DNA of 64,000 nucleotides from assembly GCA_013400975.1 (NCBI GenBank), contig WBMZ01003303.1, positions 1 to 64,000 of the forward strand. Reading direction: 5' to 3'. This DNA comes from Atrichornis clamosus. Taxonomy: Eukaryota > Chordata > Aves > Passeriformes > Menuridae. The notes beneath the pieces are model-generated. The model was given only the letters and a program-made list of their open reading frames with translations, had not been told where the DNA came from and did no database searches. Position 1 is the first letter of the stretch. The number at the start of each line of letters is the position of its first letter. The translations under genes and the position numbers were made by a program. This document shows, piece by piece, positions 13,701-26,946 of this stretch.

Positions 13701-15444
13701 TCCCTCTGCCCAGGGGCTTAGGCTGGGGCTGTAGAGCTGCTGGAACAGGCTGTGTGGGTCTTGCTGAAAGACATAAATAACTTCACTCCTTTCTGATTAT
13801 GTTTTCTTAAACCATCATATTAGCCACAAATTATATTGCCTTAGCTAAAAATAAATGTAAATATCACTGGGTTGTCTGCAGACGTCTGGTCTCCTTGTGA
13901 CTGGCACCTGAGATCCCTATACATGAAAAACAAAGTGGAGGGACCAAGACTCCCCATTTTCTCCATGCTTTTGTGGTTTATAGTCTCTGGACATTTGTCA
14001 GCACCATGCAATTGCTGAGTTTCCTGTCCAGGGCCAGGTTCCTTGTTTGCCTAGGACTTTCAAATAGCTCTGGGGAGAAAAAGTCCAGCTCCTCCTGTGT
14101 GACCACCACAGAGGAGAGGTGAGTCCCAGCCCAACTGTGCAGATTTTTCTGGGGCATGACCAAGGCTCATGGCTCTGGCACTTCTTTTGTAGCACTGTGA
14201 TGGCACAACATGTTTGCTGATGCCATCTGGTTTGGAATGAGTCCCCTGACCCTCATTATTTTGCAGCATGACCCATCTCAGGGCAGTTGCATCCCAGCCC
14301 TTGGGCACTCTCTGGGAGTGACTCCCATTTGCATCATAGCTTTTGCACACAAGTAATGAAAACTTTCACAAGGGAAAAAAAAACTACACACAACAATAGT
14401 GGTAATTATGGCAAGAACAATTAAAAAAGGAGGGAGAACTAGAGTCTGGGCCCAGTCCAAATGGTTTAGCCCAATGCTAAAACTACCATTACCTTGAACA
14501 GGACTGAATGCTGGTTTCTTCCTGATTCCCAAATAAAGCTACAGAAGAGGCACACCTTGGATTTACAGCAATATTTTCTCTTGTACCTGCTTATCTGCTT
14601 TGCTCATTTATCTGTGACTTAACATTCATATTTACAAAATCCAGCCCATCCAACAGGTTTCTGGGAGCATAGTCACAGTGTATTGCATACCTCTAAAACA
14701 CCCTCAGAGAAAAAACCAGCTCCAAGAGCTTTTTAAACATCAATAGCCTTGAGTTCTGCCAGAGCACTGGTGGGAGAAATCAGAGATGGGTGCAAATGGG
14801 TATTTCAGAGCAGGGGCTGTGTTGTCCCTGAGCACAGCCTTGAGCTCCATGTGCCAGCACTCTCTCACGTTGGCACCATTCCCTTTTATTAGGCACAAGA
14901 TGACATTCAGACAAGCCTGTCTGAATGTCCCAGTGTAGGTCTCTATTTCCAGATAAGCCTGGGATGAATGCTCTGAAAAAGGAACAGGGCCAGTATCTGC
15001 CTTCCACCTTCCCTGAAAGAGCAGAAGCAGCATTCACTCTACACGTAGTCCCGCTGAGAAAAATTCAGGTCTTGCGTTTTAATGTATAGCTACAGACACA
15101 TCTCTCACTCCCTCCAGCTCCAGGGGGGAGTCTTGGAAAGAGCTACCACTGCAGGTGTAGCCCTCAGGGAGGACATGCACATGTGTGGACTGCCAGGTGG
15201 GAGGCACTGGCTGAACTGCTAGGCCAGGGGGTTGGCTGATGGGGAGCTCCGCACCAGGGGATACCCTGGGTTTGCTGAAGAACAAAACCAGAAAACCACA
15301 CTGAGTCCTGGCCCTATAATTCAAAATGGAATTAAGATCTTGAATCTGGTTTTGGATCTGGATCTTGAATCTCTGTTTTACTGTCTGTGAAAGTTCAAAT
15401 CAAATTTTTGTGCAGACCAGTAGAAGTCTGTCATTCTTGAGTAG
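10701..15444. other. Intergenic DNA, no gene seen
   Basis: Unique, moderately AT-rich sequence with only short chance frames. A perfect inverted repeat (12-bp arms GACATTCAGACA, 4-nt loop) lies at 14902-14929. A 12-mer GATCTTGAATCT occurs twice, 25 nt apart, at 15336-15347 and 15361-15372 (the second copy and its surroundings fall close to the next CR1 fragment). Confidence 0.55.
14902..14929. repeat. Perfect 12-bp inverted repeat with 4-nt loop
   Basis: The arm GACATTCAGACA is followed by AGCC and the exact reverse complement TGTCTGAATGTC. The stem is too short for a microRNA precursor and has no terminator context, so its function is unknown. Confidence 0.9.
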
Positions 15445-15535
15445 CATGGGGAAATCCAGGTTGGAAGGGACCCCAGGAGGACAGCTGGTCTAACCACCAG
15501 CTCAGAGCAGGGCCAGTTTTCATCAGGCTATTCAG
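15445..15535 (-). mobile_element. Short CR1 3'-end fragment, minus orientation
   Basis: The plus strand reads AATCCAGGTTGGAAGGGACC, CCAGGAGG and then GGTCTAACCACCAGCTC, which is the reverse complement of the CR1 3' UTR. The extreme tail octamers are eroded. Only about 90 bp can be recognised. Confidence 0.75.
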
Positions 15536-18500
15536 GCCAAAGAAAGCAGTGCTCCACTAACACTCTCTTTTTCATCCTATCTGCTGGCTTGAGAGACTGG
15601 ATTGTGTTTTAACCACATTTTAGTCACGCTAGCAATGCAGAAACCACTGCAGCTCTGCCCAGCTAAGGAGTCAGGTTCTGTTTTTGTTTTTGCCCTCGTT
15701 TATATAAAAATGGTAATTGGTAAGGGTCCAAACTGTCCTCAGCTCCACCAGAAAAATGGCCATTTTCCTGGAAAAAAGAAATCATGCTGAGCCCCATTAT
15801 GCTACTTCTAGTGGCCACATTGTCTTTGATAAAAATAACCCAGGGCTATTCTTTAAAAACACCTGCTCTGAGTTCCTCATGAAGGTTGAGGTTTCTCAAT
15901 AAAAAAGCCGTGTCTGAATGACATAGCATGGCCTCACAGCACCACAACTACACTACTGCTGGTGACCTCTTCTTGTGGCACCTGGGTTTTGCTTTGGAGA
16001 CATCCTGGCCAAAGAGAGAGTGTGTTGGGTCCACGCTTCCTGGGGACCAGGTGAGCATGTGGCACTTCCCTCCCAGCCCTCTGGTTTTGCCAGGAGTCCT
16101 GGGCCTTGTAGCTGCTTTTTCTGGAGTCCGTGGACTAGGCAAGGGGCAATGTCATGTCTGGCTTTCCATCACACTGTTGTGGGTACGTTAAGCAGCATTT
16201 TGGCCAAGCACTGAGACCAGGCAAAAGCAAACGTGGCGAAGGAGTGGCTGTGAAGAGGTAAAACATGAAATAGGCAGAAGCAGTGGCATGAGGGATGGAA
16301 GTAAGAGGCTTTTGATGGCAAGATTAACCAGGGAACATGCAGAGAGACAGTGTCTAAAGTGGCATGTCAAGAGAAGCTGAGGACCACACAGGCTTCTTGC
16401 AACTGCATGAGATGTTTCTAGCCAGGCTTTGAAAAGGGTATGGAGGAAATAGCTGGAATTTAACACTTGGCATGCCTATATTCTATATCAAGAAGTAGCA
16501 TTTTCCTCTTTGCTTTTAAAGGAAACAAGTCATCTTTAAACAAAGGTTAAAATGATTGAAAAAACTCTTCTGGGTAAACTTTGTGGGTGTCTGGTAAGAG
16601 GCAAATGAACTTTTTGATAGCACAGCATCTTCCCCCACTGTATTTTAAGATGCCTAGAGGCTGCCACTTTCAGGAAAAATTGCATGAGGGAATGACAAAT
16701 AACTGATAGATTGAAAGACTTATCTCAAAATCCTCCCTCATTTTTTCCCAGTTCCATGTCAAAGAGAGGTCAAAAATAGAGATGGCAGACTTTGAGGGTC
16801 ATAAGGACTTTGGATTTTGTCATTTTGTTGTACAATTGGCAGATTCAAGCTTCCAGTCAGTGATTTTTAAAATTGATGTTGTATTGATGTCATTATAATC
16901 CTCCAAAGCACAAAATAGGACACAAGCAAGTAGGCAGATTTCCAAACTGTCTGGGCCCTGTACAGCATTTCCTCCTCATAACTCATCCTGTGTATTGTAC
17001 CTCTGACTTGACATCTCTGGCTTCCTTTAGATAAGGGAGAAATTCTTCTTGTGTCACGCGAACTTCTTCAGTTTTATCGCCAATTTCTCAGATAAAGGGC
17101 TCACGTGAAACAATCCTTGCCGAGCTCACATTCCTATCTTCTAGGAGCTTTCCCACCATATAAGGATAAGTTCCACTGTGTGTTCAAAAGGTGCTACAAC
17201 TGCTTTAAAATATTTTGCAGCCTGAGTATTGCAGAAGGATATGTACCTGGTGCCTGCTCTTCTGGATTAGTCAGCAACCTGGCATTCCTGGGATGCTGTT
17301 TTGTGCACCAGAGCAAAAGCCATTTGGAAGGTTATATTACATACTTTTATTTTTTGTGGACAGATTTTTGTCCCTCTCCCAACATAAGCCAGTGTTGGCT
17401 ACCATTAATGGAGCAAGTCAGAAAATTTCTTCCGTGATTCAGGAACTGTTTTCATAGATGGGATTTCACTTCCCCAAAATCTGTTCTCCTCACTGATGGT
17501 TGACCTCCACGCTTTGAGTGTGTCTGCTACTGGTGCCTAAAAATCAAGCACATTAATGTTCTTCTCTCTGAAAGAACCTCAAAGTGTTTCTTTTTAACTA
17601 CATGTGAATAAAACTGGAATATAAATGTATTAACAAAATAAGCATTGGCATTTAAAATGAAGCAGAGAAACCAGATGCTCTGTCTCTTTATGCAAAGCAA
17701 GAAGGAAGTGTCCCAAGAAACACCAAATGACACCTGTTGTATGGAGACCAGGCTGCCTATTCAGACTTTTATGCAATAAAATGGACACTCTTAGATTTAC
17801 CAAATATGCAGTTCAGCCTTTTAATTTTCTTTCTTTTTTGTTTCAAGTTTTCAGGCTGCAAGTCCTTGCTCCACTTATAGGAAAAATGTATCTGTTTTGG
17901 AAGCCAAGGACTGGGGAAGAGGGGAAAGGCTCCCTCTTTGGCAGCTCATTTGAACATCCGTGCTGTGAGGATGAGTGATGCACTGCAGGCCGTTTCATCA
18001 TGGGCCACGCTGTTCTCATGAGGCTTCCGATTTCTTGCAAGCCTCCTTGGTCGTGGAGAGGAAAGCTGTAGAGCAGAGCTGCACAGGGTGTCGTGCTCCT
18101 CTTCACTGCTGGGCAGACGTGGAACGGTGCGGTGCTGTCCTGCAAGAGCTCAGCTGCTCTCTCTTTTCCTCTTCTCTGTGTTTTCCTTCTAGCTCCACTG
18201 ATGGAGATTTCTCAGTAGGACAGGCCGGGAGCAGTAGGACACTCCTCAAGGGTTACACTGAGTGGCAGGGAGGCAGAAGAGTCATCTCTGGGTAGGAGCA
18301 AGGGTGAATCAGAGAAGTTGGAAGTCGGTGTCCAACTCCAACTGCTTCAGCCAAGACTGATGCCAGGAGAAGAGTAGGTTATTTTTAATTAAACCAACAA
18401 CAGAGAAGGACCCATGATATTGTTCTTGAATGGGAACTATTTAGAGGAATAAATCATCACCATGGAAACGGGGAGCTTTGCCAGAGCAAGGCAGGAAATG

Positions 18501-21500
18501 AAGTGCGGAGAGACATACCCAAGGAATTTTCAGCCATGATAACTGCAGCAACTACTCTTTTTGGGGTTGCATCTTTGGGGTAGGGGACTCCAAGTTGCAT
18601 TCCTAAGCTCGTGGGGCACAGGGGAGTCAATTGACCCAGAAGCTCGTGCTGGGATGCAGCACCTCTACCCACCAGCTGCAAGGCTACCCACCAGCATCAG
18701 CAGCACGTATGCCTGAGGTGGGACACGAAGAAGAACAAAGCCTGCAACAAGAGCCTGCAAACCAGCTTTGGGAAGTAAAACTACCTACACAGGGATTACA
18801 CCAAAATGAAACCAGAGGGCTTGAAGCCTTGAAACATGTTATCAGCTTCTCTGCTTCTCTTAGTCCTCATCAGATCCAAATGACAGTTTTTTCTTGAAGT
18901 CCTAAAACGCAAAGACAAGCGTTTAGCTGAAATGCAACAATCCCTTCATCACATTTAAGAAGTTCTTATGTCCCCCACACTCATCCTACCACTACAGAGA
19001 AAATATGGACACCCCATTCTTGACTGTGCTGTCAGGGAGGCTGATTCCTGAGTAGATCTTTTCACTTAATATGATTTTGTCCATTTTTGAACCATTTCCA
19101 TGTTCAGGAGTCCAACCTGGGCAGCTGTCTTCTCCACTGCATTTGAAACCGAGCAGGATATAAGGGCAGCTGCTTCACATCGTTCTTTGTTGTGTGCCTC
19201 TTCAGTTCAATTCCAACCAAGAGTGTGTAGGCAGAACCAAAGTTAAAGGCACAGAAAACCCAGACAAGAAAAATCTATTTGCATAAAACAAGCAAAGGAG
19301 AAGTGACACCATCAGAACTCCAGGCAACACTACTGTGGCCAGAAGGCTTAGGGAAGCCCAAAGAAGCAGCACCACCACCAGCTCAAGAAGAATGAGCAGC
19401 CTTCATCCTCATTTGATTGAAAGTGCAAGAATTATCTGGTCTCTTTGACACTTATCCTAATATTTCAATTTGTGACAAGAAACTCCATCGCTTGTGCCAG
19501 AAAGCCCATCTGCAGCAAGGGCACTGGCAACCTCAGAAGTGACCTTGGTTTAAGTAGCAGTCATTTTCCTGCGAATCAGCTTGGAGGCTTGCTGTCATGA
19601 ACATGTGTCTGTAGGCTCTTCAAAATCCATTGTGAGCAGCAGCTCTCAGGTGTGATGGAAAAAATGTTCTTTGCCTTCAACAAATGGGATCTAATGTGAG
19701 TCACAGATCCCAGCATAAGTCCTCAGTAACTTTGCCCTCCAGGAGGATTGAAGCAAAGCTGGGGAACCTGCTGTGTCTGAGAAGCAGAGGGTTTGTTACG
19801 TGCCCAAGCACAGGAGGGTCCTTGAGTCCTCACTGTGCATCTCCTCTCCTTGGATGGGAGCGGCAGCCCCAGAGGCAGCCGGCAGACATGCGGCACCGGA
19901 GCGCCTGTGCTGGGCCTCAGGCTGCGCAGCAGGCCAAGAAGGCAGCAGACCAGACAGAGGCTAATATTACTCTTCCCAGAGGTTCAGTAGGTCACTGCTT
20001 CATCCTGTGAGCAACTCCAGATTTCAGGGCAGTGAGAGAATTGTTTATACTGGCTACTTGTACAAATGCTAAAAAAAAAAAAGAGGGTATTATGGGACTT
20101 CTGTTCTTTAATTCTAGAAAGAAATCAAACATGTCTAGACTGTTGCATGCATGTGGCTTTCTTCCAGGCTTCTCCCACCTGGAGCAATAAGCAGGCTGGA
20201 AATTCTCCACAAAAGAGTTTTCAACACCCATTTAAAAAGGCTCTCACCCCCTGCACACTAGCCAGTATCGACCAGTCAAATTCTATTAGCAGGCAACGTC
20301 AGATAGGGAGAAAGTTTTCAGGCACAGGCCACAGAGATCCTCTGTGGTTTCCTCACGCCCCTTCAGCTGAGGGAGACTGAGGAACCAGCTGGCAGCTCTC
20401 CCCAGCCAGAGCCCAGGCAGCGCAGGGGGCTGTGCCTGCCTGCCTTTCTGCAGGGAGGCTACGGGAGCAGCAGCCACACACACACCCCGTGGGGGCACAC
20501 GCTGCCCTCCTCCAGCCGCAGCTCCATCCCCAGGGACTTGTCCCTGCACCAGACCATGTGAAACAGGGCTGCAGTTCAGTTGTGGGCATTTGTTACTGGT
20601 GTTACCTGGTGAACTTGAAATTGCTGCTGACAGGAGATGTCAAAGCTGGTTCTAGAGAAAGACATTTTCCCTTTAAGCAGGAAGCTGCCCAAATTCAGAT
20701 CTTCATTCATACCAGCTCACCAAGGAGCCAGGGTGGCAGAGACTGGGGAGGACCAGCAGCCAGGGAATGGGTGCTTGGTTCTTGCAGATTATCCAGCCTG
20801 TCCTTTTTGACAAGGGTGACAGCCAGGGAGGTAGGAAGGCTGTGGAAAACAATTAGCAGAAGAGCCAAGGGATTTGCCATGTTGACTGAAGCCTGAGATC
20901 TACCTTGTGTAGCAGCAGCCCTAGCAATGCAGTTCAGAGGGAAGTGCAGAACCATGTAGTCAGGCAGATGTGAGACTGTCATGTACCGTAAGTCAGTCTT
21001 GGCCTTTTGTGAGGTTTTCTGAACCTCATAAACTCTGAAGCTCAAGCTACCATGACCTATGTTGTGTTCAATCTTCTTGCTAAAGTTACCAGTGCCAGAC
21101 TTCTCATTCTTTCCCTCCTACTGAAGGCAAGATCCTTCTTAGCCCAGCACCGTAGACATTTGTCCAGCAGAGCTTGAGGTGAGACACCAAAGTACCTGCA
21201 TAACCAGTGAGAGATAGGAATAGCAGGAGCTGGTTCCGGAATGCCCCAGAACCCCAGTCCCTCCCTTTCCTTGGCAGATCTATAGAACTACCTTTAACTG
21301 TTTTCCCTGCCTGTCCTTTCTCACAAAGCCTTAACTCTTTGCCATCATCACCATCATCCAGACTTTCTACAGCTCCCAGGGATATGGATAGAGAGTTTAG
21401 CCACATGTGGAGAAGAGGCCCATGGAAACAGGCAGCAGTTTTCACAGTTCTCTAGTCCATAAAAGGTCCAGATTGTCATTTTCTGGACATGATGCAATAG

Positions 21501-24500
21501 ATAAATATTTGAGAGAGATTTTGAGAGATCTGCTCCCACAATAGTGAAGAGCTTCTGAATTCAAACAGCAAATTTAGTCCCTGAATGAAGTATTGCTTAG
21601 CACTGGTGGAATGTTACTACATAGCAGTGGGGTGTAAGTAGATCTAGATCATCAGATGGGAATTTTTCTAAAGCTATAAAACTTGAAGTAAACAGAGAAC
21701 TAGGGTCAGACTGGGTCAGTTCCCCAGGGCTGGGGACTAGTAAGGAAGAGCCCTCTGCTTGAGAAGCGGGTGCTGAGCCTGTCTGCTGGCAACGTGCTCT
21801 GTCTGAGCACACATGGGGCTGGAGTCTGTCTGCACATCTGAGGGCACCAGCCCTGCAGGTAGGTTGGGCAGCCCCAGTCCTGCACGTACTTCACAGCCTT
21901 GCTAGCAGCTCTTCACAAGGAATAAAGGTAGAGGAGATGTCTATTTGGTGGTTTTTTGACTGTTCACTGCAGACAGGTGAGAAGAGGGCCTTGGACTGTG
22001 ACCACATTTGTTGCCCAGAGTTCACCCCTGCCTTGCTTCACCACAAACCCACTTTTAAAGACACCAGGCTCAACCCTTGGCCAGTGATGATTTGTTTCCT
22101 GAGAGTCTGTGTGCTCCAGCCTGAGTGCAGAGCCTGCTGCCTCCCAGTTGGCTGTGCTGGATGGCACCATGGCACACAGGCTGCGGAGTGCCTGTGGTGA
22201 AAGAGTCACACCTGCCGCAATGCCAACGCAGGTGTTGGGGGCAGGAGCCACTACCCTGCCTGCCCAAGGGACAGAGGGGACCGTCACTGCTCGTCGGGCA
22301 CAGTGCACAGGCTGGTGTGGCTGCACGCACTCTGCTACTGATTCACCCTTGTGGTGGTCCAGATCTCTCCCCCTTCTACTACCACAGCTGCATAAAAGCA
22401 CAAGCAGCAGCTTCTCAGCAGGCCTCAGCCAAGCCCCCACAACAGAGGAGTCAGGAACGATCCTTGCCAGCTACCTGTGACCACAGTGGCCCAAGACCCA
22501 CCGTGCTGCAGCTCCCTGAAGCTCTGGGAGTGCTGCCTGCCCCCCAGGGCCCAGTGTGTTACTAAACATCAGGGGAAGCTGGCCAGGGCAGGACGGAGGC
22601 ATGGAAACAGTTTCCCTATGGGATGCTCATACCTGAGCTTTTCCCACTTCTATAGCACCTCTGCTGGGATGGAGGCCACCCCAGTTTGGCAGCAGCTGGG
22701 ATCTCTGACACAGGACAGAGACACTGACCGCAGCTGGGCTGTGCAGGAGCAGACGTTTCCCATCTGGCGGAGCCGGCAGCCCTTAGGCGGGTGGATAACA
22801 CTGTGGTTACACAGATATGCTATGTCCAATCAGCTGTTCATTTATAATTCAAGACATATGTGATGACATGCTTTAAGCCCTATAGAAGAATCCGAGATAC
22901 GTATGAGACTACCAAGTACTTACTTTGATGGGTTATCCCAGCTGGCTGCCTCGCTGGCATCCTCATGCTCAGCACTAGCCACATCTTCCTGCCCAACCTC
23001 GCTCCTCCGCCACGGTGATTTTCCATGGCTAGGAACAGCCTGGACAGAACAAGGAAAGGAAAGGATAATCATCAACATCCTCTAAAAATGATGTCTTTGA
23101 GAAGCTGAGTAATTTGATCAGATACTTCCATCTTCTACCAACTGCCCAGGGCCAAGCACACTTCTTTCTTCACCAGCAGGACATTGTCTCGCTAATATTA
23201 CATGAGTTGTAAAAGGATGAATGAGTGATACCTATAATTTGATTCCATTTCATCCATGGAAAAAGCATAATTAGATTTATTTAAGAAAAGAAGAACAACT
23301 GAGATATTAATCATCACAGAGCAGTCCACTGGAAACTGTTACAGAGCAAATCAGAAAAACCTAAGCCCCAGAGTCAACTCTCTGAGTTAAAGTAATAAAA
23401 TTTCTCCAGGAACATTCATAGGTCTTTCACTAATGCTATTTCAGCCTCTTCCTCTGTTTATACAATGATGAATTCTCTGACTGAGTAATTGCCCCATCAT
23501 GCTTTTCATGAGAAGGGAACTTAAATCAGCTCAGTTTGTTGAAGGTAATCAAGTAGCACCTTAAGCAAAATCCAAATGCTTGGAGAAAAATCCTCAAGCT
23601 GCTACTTTTCATAGGTGAGCTGATACCAAACTTAGTGAACAACAGCATGACAGTTCAGTGAATTAGTTTATTATTTCTCAAAGAGTTTGAATGCCACTGC
23701 AGAAGTATAACAGAACAGATTCTGAAGTCAAAATATCTGTATATCCCGTCTTTCCTCACTCAGTTCTGCCATACGGCTCCAGATGCCTCCCTCTTTTCCA
23801 AAAAGCTGTTCATAGACTTGAAAACATTAAAGATCGGACTAACAAGAAATGGCACGGTCCCAGTGCACTGCTCCAAGCAGCTCCTCAGAGATAGGATGCA
23901 ATGATGTTATGATTGCATTTGCACTAATATTGGCCTCTTTCCCATCTCCTTGGCTGGTCATCATTTAGCGCCAGTGAGGCTCCTGCAGGGTACTGGTCCA
24001 GCTGCCCGCTCGGCAGAGCACCGGCTGAGCAGCACAAGGGGTGGGGGAACAGTGCAGAGAAACTGCAAAGAGAAGAATCACAACGTGCCTTAACAACAAA
24101 ATGGGCTGAAAGGGGCTTTTGTCTTTGTACACAAAGCAAATATGGCTTTCACATTAATTAAAAAGCAGGCAACAGGACCAGCCAGCTGCTGTACTTCAGG
24201 AATAGCACATGTGGGCTTAATGTAGCTTCTAAAGGATGCATGCAGAGTAGTTACCTGAAATTACATTTGAAATGCTTTCTCAGGAGTTCCTCTCTCAGCT
24301 TGCCTCTCTGGTACTTCAGGCAGATGCAGGTTTACCTGTGCAGAGCATTATGCATTGCACCATTAACTTCCAGCAGGAAATAGGACTGCCCATATGAGAT
24401 TATAGGGACAAATGTCTGGACTGTACTGCTCATGTGTCCCTGGAACACCTGCAGAAGAGTTGGCATCATGCAGCCACCTGGACACAGCACTGTGGGAAAA

Positions 24501-26046
24501 CTTCTCTCTCTGTGAGAAATTCCCAGCTCTGACTTGCACTGCACCAGACAAGGTGACCAAGCACAACAATCAAATACACAAAGGATTGAACCTGCTTGGA
24601 GTCTGGTTTGATTTAATTATCCTAAAAGATGTTAGGAAAAGGTAACATCAACTTGTCTGTTCTATATCCTTCAACCCTCCCTGCTTTTCTGGCTGTTTTC
24701 TTCCCATACCCAAGAGCCCCAGGTTTATCAGGGCCTGATCTGGGGCAGGCTGCTTGGCACAACAGGCTGCAGAGCCACGTTGCTCCCACTGTCTATCCTT
24801 CCTGTTTGTAATACAAGCTGCAAAGGACATAGCTACCCTTGTGCATATTGCCCAACCGTTTATAAAGATATTAATAGATATATCAGTACCCATTTCAGGC
24901 CCTAGTGTCCACTAAAAGTGTCACTAATTATTTGCTGTTTGGGGTTAATGTTGATTAATAATGAATGCATTGAATGTGTATTGCTCTGGTTTAATAGGCA
25001 ACGCTTGGGCCTTAGGACACTGAAAACACCTCTCCAGTAGCCCAAGCATTATTGCAACTTCTACATTTATCAGCTGAGCTTGAAAATATGCTTAGCTCAA
25101 CACAATACATTTTCTATGCCATTCCCTATCAGTTTGCACTGTTTAATTAGCAATGATGATATTTTCGTGCTTCTTTTTTAGCTCTTGCCTCATATCAAGT
25201 CTTCTTTCATTCTGTTAGCACTGAAAGCAAGTCAGTGGGACTGGAATTAGGTCATCCTGTTTCCACGGCTGCTTCCCAGTCCTCCAGAGCTTTCTTGAGC
25301 ATCAAGGCTTATTAATGCTCCCCACACTATATCAGCAGTTCAGAGGTCTCTCTGTATGGTTAGCTGAAAACTCCCGAGTGCAAATTACCCATTCCTGGTG
25401 GTTTGAAGGTGCCCAGCAGGAGCTGCAGCCGCTCACTGGCTTTCCTGGGGTGGGAGCAGCTCACCTCGGGGTCCTGTCCACCCTGTGCTGCTGCAGACAA
25501 ATTGCACTTTCAGCTCATCCTGGGAAAACAACCTCTTCCTGCTGATCTGGATTTAACCGAACACTCTTACTGGCCCTGTATTCCCCTTTTTTTTTCCTTA
25601 GGACCTTCATTTCCCTCATTGCTTACCCACATTTCCTCATTTCTAGTTAATATTTATTGCAGTTGACTTCCCCTTTTCACTGTTTGCTAATTATAAATAC
25701 ATATTTTATTACTGCATTTACTGCCCCTGAAACCAAGCTCATTTGCAAATCACCAGTACCCAGCTCTCTCATTGTGGTATTTGGACTTTCTAGGGTAACA
25801 TCCTAAAACCATTTTAAGTCAGGGCTGGAGGGAAGGAAGCCACAGCTACCCAGGCAGCTCCATTATATGCTGCTATCAGCAGTAGTGAGACGGGGTCTTC
25901 ACTTCCTGATATCAAAAGCAAAGGTGCCATAACAAATGAAATTGGTGAGGGACGGAACTGAAGTCCTGGTGACTCCCTGCCCCTCCTTCCACAGTGAATC
26001 ACTGCTCCATAGGGCAACACTTTTGTGAAAGAGTAACCAGGTAGTG
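15536..26046. other. Intergenic DNA, no gene seen
   Basis: About 10.5 kb of unique sequence. Locally GC-richer patches (19850-19950, 20380-20560, 22100-22760) produce overlapping frames of 100-158 codons on both strands without domain signatures or consistent splice sites. The interval 24900-25250 is AT-rich with many homeodomain-like cores (TTAATTAGCAAT near 25145, GTTAATGTTGATTAATAATG near 24944) and could be a regulatory element, but conservation cannot be judged here. Confidence 0.5.
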
Positions 26047-26613
26047 TGAGCAGCAGGGCGAAGGAGGGGATTCTGCCCCTCTACTCTGCTCTCATGAGAC
26101 CTCACCTGCAGTGCTTCATCCAGCTCTGGGGTCCTTAGCATAAAGAAGGACATGAACCTGCTGGAGTGAGTCCCGAGCAGGGCCACAAAGATGATCCGAG
26201 GGATGGAGCACCTCTCTTGTGAGGAAAGGCTAATATTCTCAGTGTTGGGGTTGTTCGGCCTGGAGAAATATCCGTGGAGACCTCATTGCAGCTTTCCAGT
26301 ACCTAAAAAGAGGGCTACGGGAAATGTGGAGAGGGACTTTCTACAAGGACATGTAAAAAGGACAAGGGGTAATGGCTTTAAACTGACAGAAGGTAGGTGT
26401 GGATTAGAAATTCTTTACTGTGAGGGTGATGAGGCACTGGAACAGGTTGCCCAGAAAAGCTGTGGATGCCCCACCCCTGGAAGTGTTCAAGGCCAGGTTG
26501 GATGGGGCTTTAAGCAGCCTGGTCTAGTGAAAGGTGTCCCTGCCCATGGCAGAAGGGTTGGAACTGGGTGATCTTTAAGGTCCTTTCCAACACAAACCAT
26601 TCTGTGATTCTAA
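26047..26613 (+). mobile_element. CR1 LINE 3' fragment, plus orientation
   Basis: A nearly continuous CR1 3' region: GGAGGGGATTCTGCCCCTCT, CTGCAGTGCTTCATCCAGCT, GGTTGTTCGGCCTGGAGAA, CACTGGAACAGGTTGCCCAG, GGCCAGGTTGGATGGGGCTT, and an end in CATTCTGTGATTCTAAG. It is 5'-truncated. The frame at 26191-26571 is a by-product of the repeat and is not a gene. Confidence 0.95.
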
Positions 26614-26924
26614 GAGCTTCCTCACTTACCACTGATGACAGTAGTCAGAGCATCCCCCTTCAAGCCTGGCTCCCACCAAACGTGCCTGCTGCTCCTTCTG
26701 GGGTTTTCCTTGTGAAGCAACAAGCACACTATCCCAGGAGAAACCTGTCGTCTTTCCATGGGCTTTGGAAGTTGAACTGGTTGCCATAGAAAGCCCAGCA
26801 GTGCAGGACCGCCTGTCTCCATCCTGGAGGTTTCCCCTCCACAGCAGTTTCATACTAGCAGATCTCAGCTGCTCGTGCAACCATCAGCTTCCCTTTTACT
26901 CTGAGTTTGTAGTTTAAAATGTTT

Positions 26925-26946
26925 GGGGGAGGGGAGGGGGTTGGGG
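26925..26946 (+). repeat. G-quadruplex motif
   Basis: Four uninterrupted G runs (5, 4, 5 and 4 bases) are separated by loops A, A and TT. This meets the strict G3+N1-7 definition with very short loops, which favours a stable parallel quadruplex in vitro. It stands in otherwise AT-rich intergenic DNA about 310 bp after the CR1 copy and is followed by a pyrimidine-rich tract (26970-26995). Confidence 0.85.

Noticed and set aside
20432..22565. Several 100-158-codon frames on both strands
   Set aside because: Locally higher GC content explains them; mutually overlapping, with no domain signatures.
26191..26571. 126-codon plus frame
   Set aside because: Lies wholly within a CR1 3' region; repeat-derived.
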